Assembly (NCBI GenBank): GCA_003833135.1
Contig: QZLH01000028.1
Coordinates: forward strand, 165,245 to 229,244
DNA length: 64,000 bases
Direction: 5' to 3'
DNA from: Oehlia diaphana
Lineage: Eukaryota > Glomeromycota > Glomeromycetes > Glomerales > Glomeraceae
The notes beneath the pieces were generated by a model. That model did not search any database, had not been told where the DNA came from, and was given only the letters and a program-made list of their open reading frames with translations. Numbering within the stretch: the stretch's first letter is position 1; every line of letters starts with the position of its first letter. A program made the translations under genes and the position numbers. Positions 58,757 through 64,000 of this stretch are shown here, piece by piece.

Positions 58757-61700
58757 ATGTCGTCCAATAATAGAATTTTAATAAACAAGAATAAGGTAGC
58801 AATGTCTCACCCCCCACTTGTTATTGGCCGTGGGGCAATGGGTGAGGTTTACTTAGCTACCTATCAGGGAAAAACTGTCGTAGTAAAAAAGAGTCAGGTA
58901 GGACTAAAAATAAATAAAAAAATAAAAGTAAAATGTTTCTTTTGATAATCATTTAGAAGAGTTAAACTCAAAGAAATATTATTATTATTTTTTTTTTTTT
59001 TTTTTTTTTTTATTTATTCCTTTAATTTTTTTTTTTAACCTCTTTTTTTTTTTTTTTTTAATTAAAGAAAAAAAAAAAATGTCACAAAACAATGAATCAT
59101 TAGAAGAAATTTCACNNNNNNNNNNNNNNNNNNNNNNNNNNNNNNNNNNNNNNNNNNNNNNNNNNNNNNNNNNNNNNNNNNNNNNNNNNNNNNNNNNNNN
59201 NNNNNNNNNNNNNNNNNNNNNNNNNNNNNNNNNNNNNNNNNNNNNNNNNNNNNNNNNNNNNNNNNNNNNNNNNNNNNNNNNNNNNNNNNNNNNNNNNNNN
59301 NNNNNNNNNNNNNNNNNNNNNNNNNNNNNNNNNNNNNNNNNNNNNNNNNNNNNNNNNNNNNNNNNNNNNNNNNNNNNNNNNNNNNNNNNNNNNNNNNNNN
59401 NNNNNNNNNNNNNNNNNNNNNNNNNNNNNNNNNNNNNNNNNNNNNNNNNNNNNNNNNNNNNNNNNNNNNNNNNNNNNNNNNNNNNNNNNNNNNNNNNNNN
59501 NNNNNNNNNNNNNNNNNNNNNNNNNNNNNNNNNNNNNNNNNNNNNNNNNNNNNNNNNNNNNNNNNNNNNNNNNNNNNNNNNNNNNNNNNNNNNNNNNNNN
59601 NNNNNNNNNNNNNNNNNNAAAAAAAAAAAAAAAAAAAAAAAAGAAAATTTTTTTTTTTAAAAATATTTAAAAAGTTTAACCCAAAAAAAAATTATTTTTT
59701 TTTTTTTTTTTTTTTTTTTTTTGTAGCAAGACCATGTAGATAATAATACTTTATTGAAAGAATATAGTAATTACTTTAAATTACAAAATCATAATAATAT
59801 ACTAAAATTTTATGGAGTTATAAGAGACGATCGATATTCATTTTCATTGGTGTTGGAGTACGCTACAAACGGAAATTTATCAAGTTATCTTAGAACTAAT
59901 ACAGTGGGATGGACTTTTAAAGCCAGAGTTTGCAGGGATATAGCGTGTGGCCTTATGCACTGTCATGATAATAACGTTCTACATTTCGATCTTAAACCGG
60001 AAAATGTATTATTAGACCAAGATTTGGTCCCAAAATTGGCCGATTTCGGTATTTCAAAAACAAAGAGTCAAATGATATTGGACAATGGAAAAGCCGGTGG
60101 TACTATAAACTATGTGGCTCCTGAACGTGTTTGTAGAGATATTAAAATGAGAGATTTTTTTGACAAGTACGTATATTTAAAATATCTTTTTTTTTCCAAT
60201 AGTTTGATAGTTTTTAATTTATTCTTTTACATATTAGTCATCCGAAACTCTCCGATGTCTATTCATTTGGATTAATATTATGGTCAGGTAAATAGTTCTC
60301 CACTTTTACGAATTATTCTTAATAATAATAAATTTTATATTAACTAAATAATTAACTTTTTATAGTTGCAAAAAGTGGTGAGCACCCTTATGAAGGTGTA
60401 GATGATGAAGATATTAAAGAACAGAAAAGAAATTCCCATTCAATACATCGATTGTTAAATCAACTTCCAGATAGCACTCCACAAAATTATTGTCAACTTA
60501 TATTTGATTTGACAAAATATAATCCATGTGAAAGACTTGAGTTGGCAGTCGCACGGCTTGAATTAGAATCAATGTTCGATGATGACGATGATGAACGTCA
60601 CATAAGTCGTCACTATGATTTAGATATTGATAAACTAGATGATGATGATGATGATTATTGTGAAAACTCCGAAAACTCCGAAAACTCCGTTGCAGGCAGC
60701 GTAACAGTATCAACTTCTACTACAATTGAAAGTGATAAACCAAGCGAAAAAGAAATTAATGCATATAGTGGGAATTTAGTAGAATCATCATCATACGAAA
60801 TTGTTGATGACGAAAGTAAATCATCTTCATCAAATGTTTACCGATCACATCGATCTTCTCGAACATCAGTTCCCTCTCGTAAACCATCAAAACAATCGAG
60901 CTACTCTGAGAGTAGTGCAAATACATCAAAGAATAATAATCATAGGAATGGAATGATTCTTGATAGATCAATAATTGTAGCTTCTCCATCTAATATTGAT
61001 AAAAGTCCTGAAATTCCTACAATTCCTTCTTTAGATAGTAAAAGTTTTATCAACAGTATAAACCTTATTTATGAAAAGATTAGTGGTAATTCTCGTGTTG
61101 GTAAACATAATAAGCATGATTCCGGTGTAGCCGGAATGATGGATCAAAAATCACAAACGACTTTAGTTGGCTCACCGACAACTCCAAAAAATGAAGATAG
61201 TCTTTTAAAGAACAAAATTTCAGGTGATGATCTATCACTAATTAATGACGTAATCGCCATATGTGATAATTGGGAGAAATACACAGATGATGTAATGAGA
61301 AGGAAATTGGAAGTTTTATGTCATGAGAAACAAATTAGACCCAAAAATTTGTTTGAAATTTTTGCAAGAAATCAATTAAGAACCGCTAATTATTATTTTA
61401 TTATTGGGTTTATGAGCGAACATGCTTTCGGAAAAGAAAAGGATCCACAAATGGCTTTCGAATATTATTATAAAGCAGCAGATTTAGGAGATCCGAGAGG
61501 TTTAGTTTATGTTGGATGGTGTTATTACAAAGGAATGGGAACTTCTAAGGATGCACAAAAAGCATTTAATTGTTTCCAAAGAGCTGCCAATAATGGTTGT
61601 ATTTCAGCACATAATAATGTTGGATGGTGTTACGATATCGGATTTGGGACTTCTTCAGATCCTTATAAAGCTTTTGAATGCTTTAAATCTTCCGCAGAAA

Positions 61701-61909
61701 AAGGATATGCTACAGCACAATGTCGTGTTGGAGTGTGTTATGAATATGGACGTGGTACACCTAAAGATTTAGAGAAAGCTCTCGAATGGTATACGAAAGC
61801 TGCTGAAAATGGTCACGAAACTGCAAAAAGAAGAGTTAGTGAATTAACCAAATTGATTAGGCGTGGTCATCGAAGGAGAAGCTTTTTGGTTCGTATTCTT
61901 ATTACATGA
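58757..61909 (+). CDS. TKL kinase with C-terminal Sel1 repeats
   Basis: Four exons keep frame: 58757-58897, 59727-60166, 60238-60287 and 60366-61909, giving 724 residues. The kinase domain (about 12-235) has GRGAMGEVY, the lysine (VVVKK), HFDLKPEN with the catalytic Asp and Asn kept (HRD is HFD, so a non-RD kinase), DFG (LADFGISK) and APE (YVAPERV). It should be active. A long acidic, Ser-rich, probably disordered linker follows (DDDDDE, DDDDDD and a tandem ENSENSENS). Four or five Sel1 repeats close the protein (YVGWCYYKGMGT, NVGWCYDIGFGT, RVGVCYEYGRGT). The C-terminus is basic (RRGHRRR). The first intron is 829 bases, far longer than others, because it carries a gap and a copy of the 53013 gene start. 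This is probably a misassembly. A broken copy of the gene lies at 33840-34775. Confidence 0.85.
59033..59115 (+). repeat. Misplaced copy of the 53013 gene start
   Basis: From TTTAACCTC through ATGTCACAAAACAATGAATC to TTTCAC, this stretch matches 52968-53050 almost base for base, then stops at the Ns. It sits inside the first intron of the kinase gene. It is more likely an assembly chimera over T-rich sequence than a real exon. Confidence 0.75.
59116..59618. other. Assembly gap 3
   Basis: 503 Ns between a misplaced copy of the 53013 gene start and a poly-A/poly-T stretch. It lies within the first intron of the kinase gene. Confidence 0.9.
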
Positions 61910-62818
61910 TTTGTTTTTTTTTTTTATCTAATTGGAAATTGTCTAATTGGAGTAGTCATCTCTTTCTAACCTTTTTCATGATTAGGAACGAGTGTTATAT
62001 GGTCCATTAAGGTCTAGCACAGTTTAAATGGACTATATAACATTAATGTTATATTTACGGATTTAACGGAGTCTCTCTCTTATAGACGACATCTTTACGT
62101 TATTAATGAGATAAATACTTTTATTTATTCTAACTTTCATTTTAATCTTACCCTTACGACACGGAAAAAGAAAAAAAAAATAAAATTCTAGATTCTTTCT
62201 TCCTTCCACTGTACCCTATTTGTATTTGTTGAGGGCTTAAAGCGCTTCACGTGTATTTTGTCTTAAGTGTATTTTTATTTTTATGGGTTGTATTATTTTA
62301 GAGTTAGATTATAAAATTTAAACATTTATCATAGTTTTATGTAGTTTTATTATTGTTATTTTTAAGAATATATATTATATAGAAGCGCATTAGACCCTAT
62401 ACAATATACGAGAAAAAGTATTTCTAGAAAATCCTTAAATGAAATTTCCTTATTTTTCTTTTTAATTTTTTCGTTCATCTTTATTTCTTATGTGTATATA
62501 TATATTTATTAAAAGTATCCATTTATATTTATTTTGTGAAGTGGGATATAAATATTTGTTTCCTGTTTCTGGCAAAAAAAAAACCAAAAAAAAAAAAAAA
62601 AAGATTCTTTGAAGAATTGTTAATCATTTGTAATAGCTTATTCATGTAAAAAAACAAAAATTTTCTTTCCACCTTTTATTTCTATTTTAATTTGTAGTAT
62701 AACAACGCGTATATTATATGTAAAAATAAAGTACACGTGTTGAAAAAAAAATCTTTTACATAAACTATAAATTGTCTATAAAAAAACAATATACAAGATA
62801 TTAAAATCTACAATTAAA
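61910..62818. other. Convergent intergenic spacer
   Basis: A 3' spacer between the kinase-Sel1 gene (+) and the pseudokinase gene (-). It is AT-rich with A runs. No gene is seen. Confidence 0.5.
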
Positions 62819-64000
62819 TTATTTATCAAATTTAAAGTTGATTGGACTTGCACAATTTGTAATAGGACTTCTAATTAATTCTTCGGATGATTCAGGTTCT
62901 TCGGTAATAACATCAGCTAAAATTGACAAACTTTTTACATTCTTTTCATTCTTTTCACACTTTTCACTACTTGTACTGTCATTTGATTTAATGTCTTCAA
63001 CTATATGGTTATTTAAATAAAAATAAATTTACATATTTTTTTTTAAATAAAAAAATAAAGTTATAAAAATTGAAGTAAGAAACTTACTATTATATGGAAT
63101 GGAAAATTCGTACTGTTTCAGTATATCTTCATCTTCTGGTTCCGGTTCTTCTTCAGGAAAAACTGAACGTCTTTGCATAAGAAGTGCAGTTGAAAAGAAA
63201 CTTTCATCTCGAATAAGAATTGCAGCTAAATCTTGACTGCTCATTTGCGTACGACCATAATCATGTTCACTATGAGATTGAGAACGTCTTGGTGTTGGTA
63301 TTGGAGAATTTCTAGGAATAGGTAAAGCAGGAAATTTTAATAATCTACTAGTATAAATAGCTTGAGGATGAATTTTTGGAGGGGCAACCATTCTTCCAGC
63401 GGGATTAGGATTTAAACCTTTGGCTAAAACTCTTTTAATTCTCTTTGATTCAGCGTTAGAAAAATCTTCCTTGTTTTTTCCATCAATGTGCCATTCACTT
63501 AATATTTTTACAATCTCAGAAATAATTGGCCTATCTTGAGCATAAGGACTCCAACATTTTTTCATTAATTCACCATAACATTCAGGAGTATCGTCACGAA
63601 ATCTTGGTCTTAATCCATTACATATATTATTAATAAGTTTTGCATCATGAGGTTGATCATAAAAAGGAGGTCTATTTGAAGAAAATTCCCACATAAGCAT
63701 TCCAAATGTATATATATCAACTTTAGGATTATAAACTTCTCCACCAATAATTTCAGGTGCAAAAAATGGTAAAAGATCATATCTATAATGTCCAATAACT
63801 GGAATTAATTCTTTCCCATCTCCTAATCCTAATTCATTAACAGAAACTTCAACATAAGATTTTTTTATATTACTATTTTGAGTTGCAATTTCTCCATTTT
63901 CATTTTTAATTATTTCTAATGCACTTGCGATTGTATGTAAGATAGCCAATTTATTTTGCCATGTAAGACGCGTATGATGATGTGAAACATAATGACGAAC
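62819..64000 (-). CDS. TKL-type pseudokinase, 3' part (continues beyond the window)
   Basis: Two exons are visible: from the window edge down to 63088, then 63000-62819 ending TAA, joined in phase 1. The open frame runs off the right edge. The C-lobe is clear: NKLAILHTIASALEII (helix E), FFAPEII (APE), VDIYTFGMLMWEFSSNRPPF, and CWSPYAQDRP with the conserved Arg. Between helix E and APE there is no HRD and no DFG. The region reads NENGEIATQNSNIKK and VSVNELGLG, so this is probably a pseudokinase. The tail is long, Pro/Ser/Arg-rich (PRNSPIPTPRRSQSH) then acidic (EEEPEPEDEDIL), and probably disordered. No Sel1 repeats follow. The N-lobe lies outside the window. Confidence 0.72.

Noticed and set aside
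59079..59115. Start of a second helix-bundle gene
   Set aside because: Only 13 codons precede the Ns, and the stretch duplicates 53013-53050 inside another gene's intron; more likely an assembly chimera.
1..64000. tRNA, rRNA or other structured RNA genes
   Set aside because: I looked for tRNA B-box-like and rRNA-like sequence on both strands and saw none; a tRNAscan or Rfam run would settle it.

Overview
The window is AT-rich eukaryotic DNA. It has many short GT-AG introns (roughly 50-100 bp), large paralogous families of tyrosine-kinase-like (TKL) protein kinases fused to Sel1 repeats, MACPF-like proteins, and abundant MITE-type repeats. This combination is typical of arbuscular mycorrhizal fungi, and Rhizophagus (Glomeromycotina) is the best fit. 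That attribution comes from family recognition, not from a search. There are three runs of N. Two of them are flanked by identical sequence on both sides, so they look like assembly artefacts rather than missing DNA.

Layout. 0.4-3.1 kb: a twelve-exon gene of an uncharacterised family on the + strand. 3.8-8.6 kb: a frameshifted copy of a kinase-Sel1-MACPF-like fusion gene. 9.0-11.1 kb (-): a stand-alone MACPF-like gene. 12.7-17.4 kb (+): the intact kinase-Sel1-MACPF-like fusion, 1396 codons in eight exons. 18.8-19.6 kb (-): a small gene with two DUF2283-like units. 20.6-21.2 kb (-): a decayed coiled-coil gene. 21.2-27 kb: repeat-rich, with several MITEs. 27.0-28.6 kb (+): a secreted berberine-bridge-enzyme-like flavoprotein. 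30.1-32.2 kb (-): a second MACPF-like gene. 33.8-34.8 kb: a chimeric kinase pseudogene. 35.4-39.2, 42.4-45.6, 47.8-51.5 and 53.0-55.6 kb (+): four related genes built around an MLKL/HeLo-like four-helix bundle, a pseudokinase and Sel1 repeats, two of them with an additional N-terminal kinase. 58.8-61.9 kb (+): a TKL kinase-Sel1 gene with all catalytic motifs. 62.8-64 kb (-): the 3' part of another TKL pseudokinase gene.

What may be new. Two predicted membrane-attacking modules (a MACPF-like domain and an MLKL-like four-helix bundle) occur side by side. Both are wired to kinase domains and Sel1 scaffolds in the same polypeptides. The 35.4 kb gene resembles a RIPK and an MLKL fused into one 1014-residue protein, and its second kinase domain has lost the DFG motif, as MLKL has. 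I infer a regulated cell-death or allorecognition locus. The domain order and motif losses are read from the sequence; the function is a hypothesis.

The duplicates show birth and death of genes. The 3.8 kb copy differs from the 12.7 kb copy by frame-breaking indels. In the 47.8 kb copy the N-terminal kinase is broken by a frameshift, a stop codon and a deletion, while its helix-bundle-pseudokinase-Sel1 part remains open. The 42.4 kb copy has no N-terminal kinase at all.
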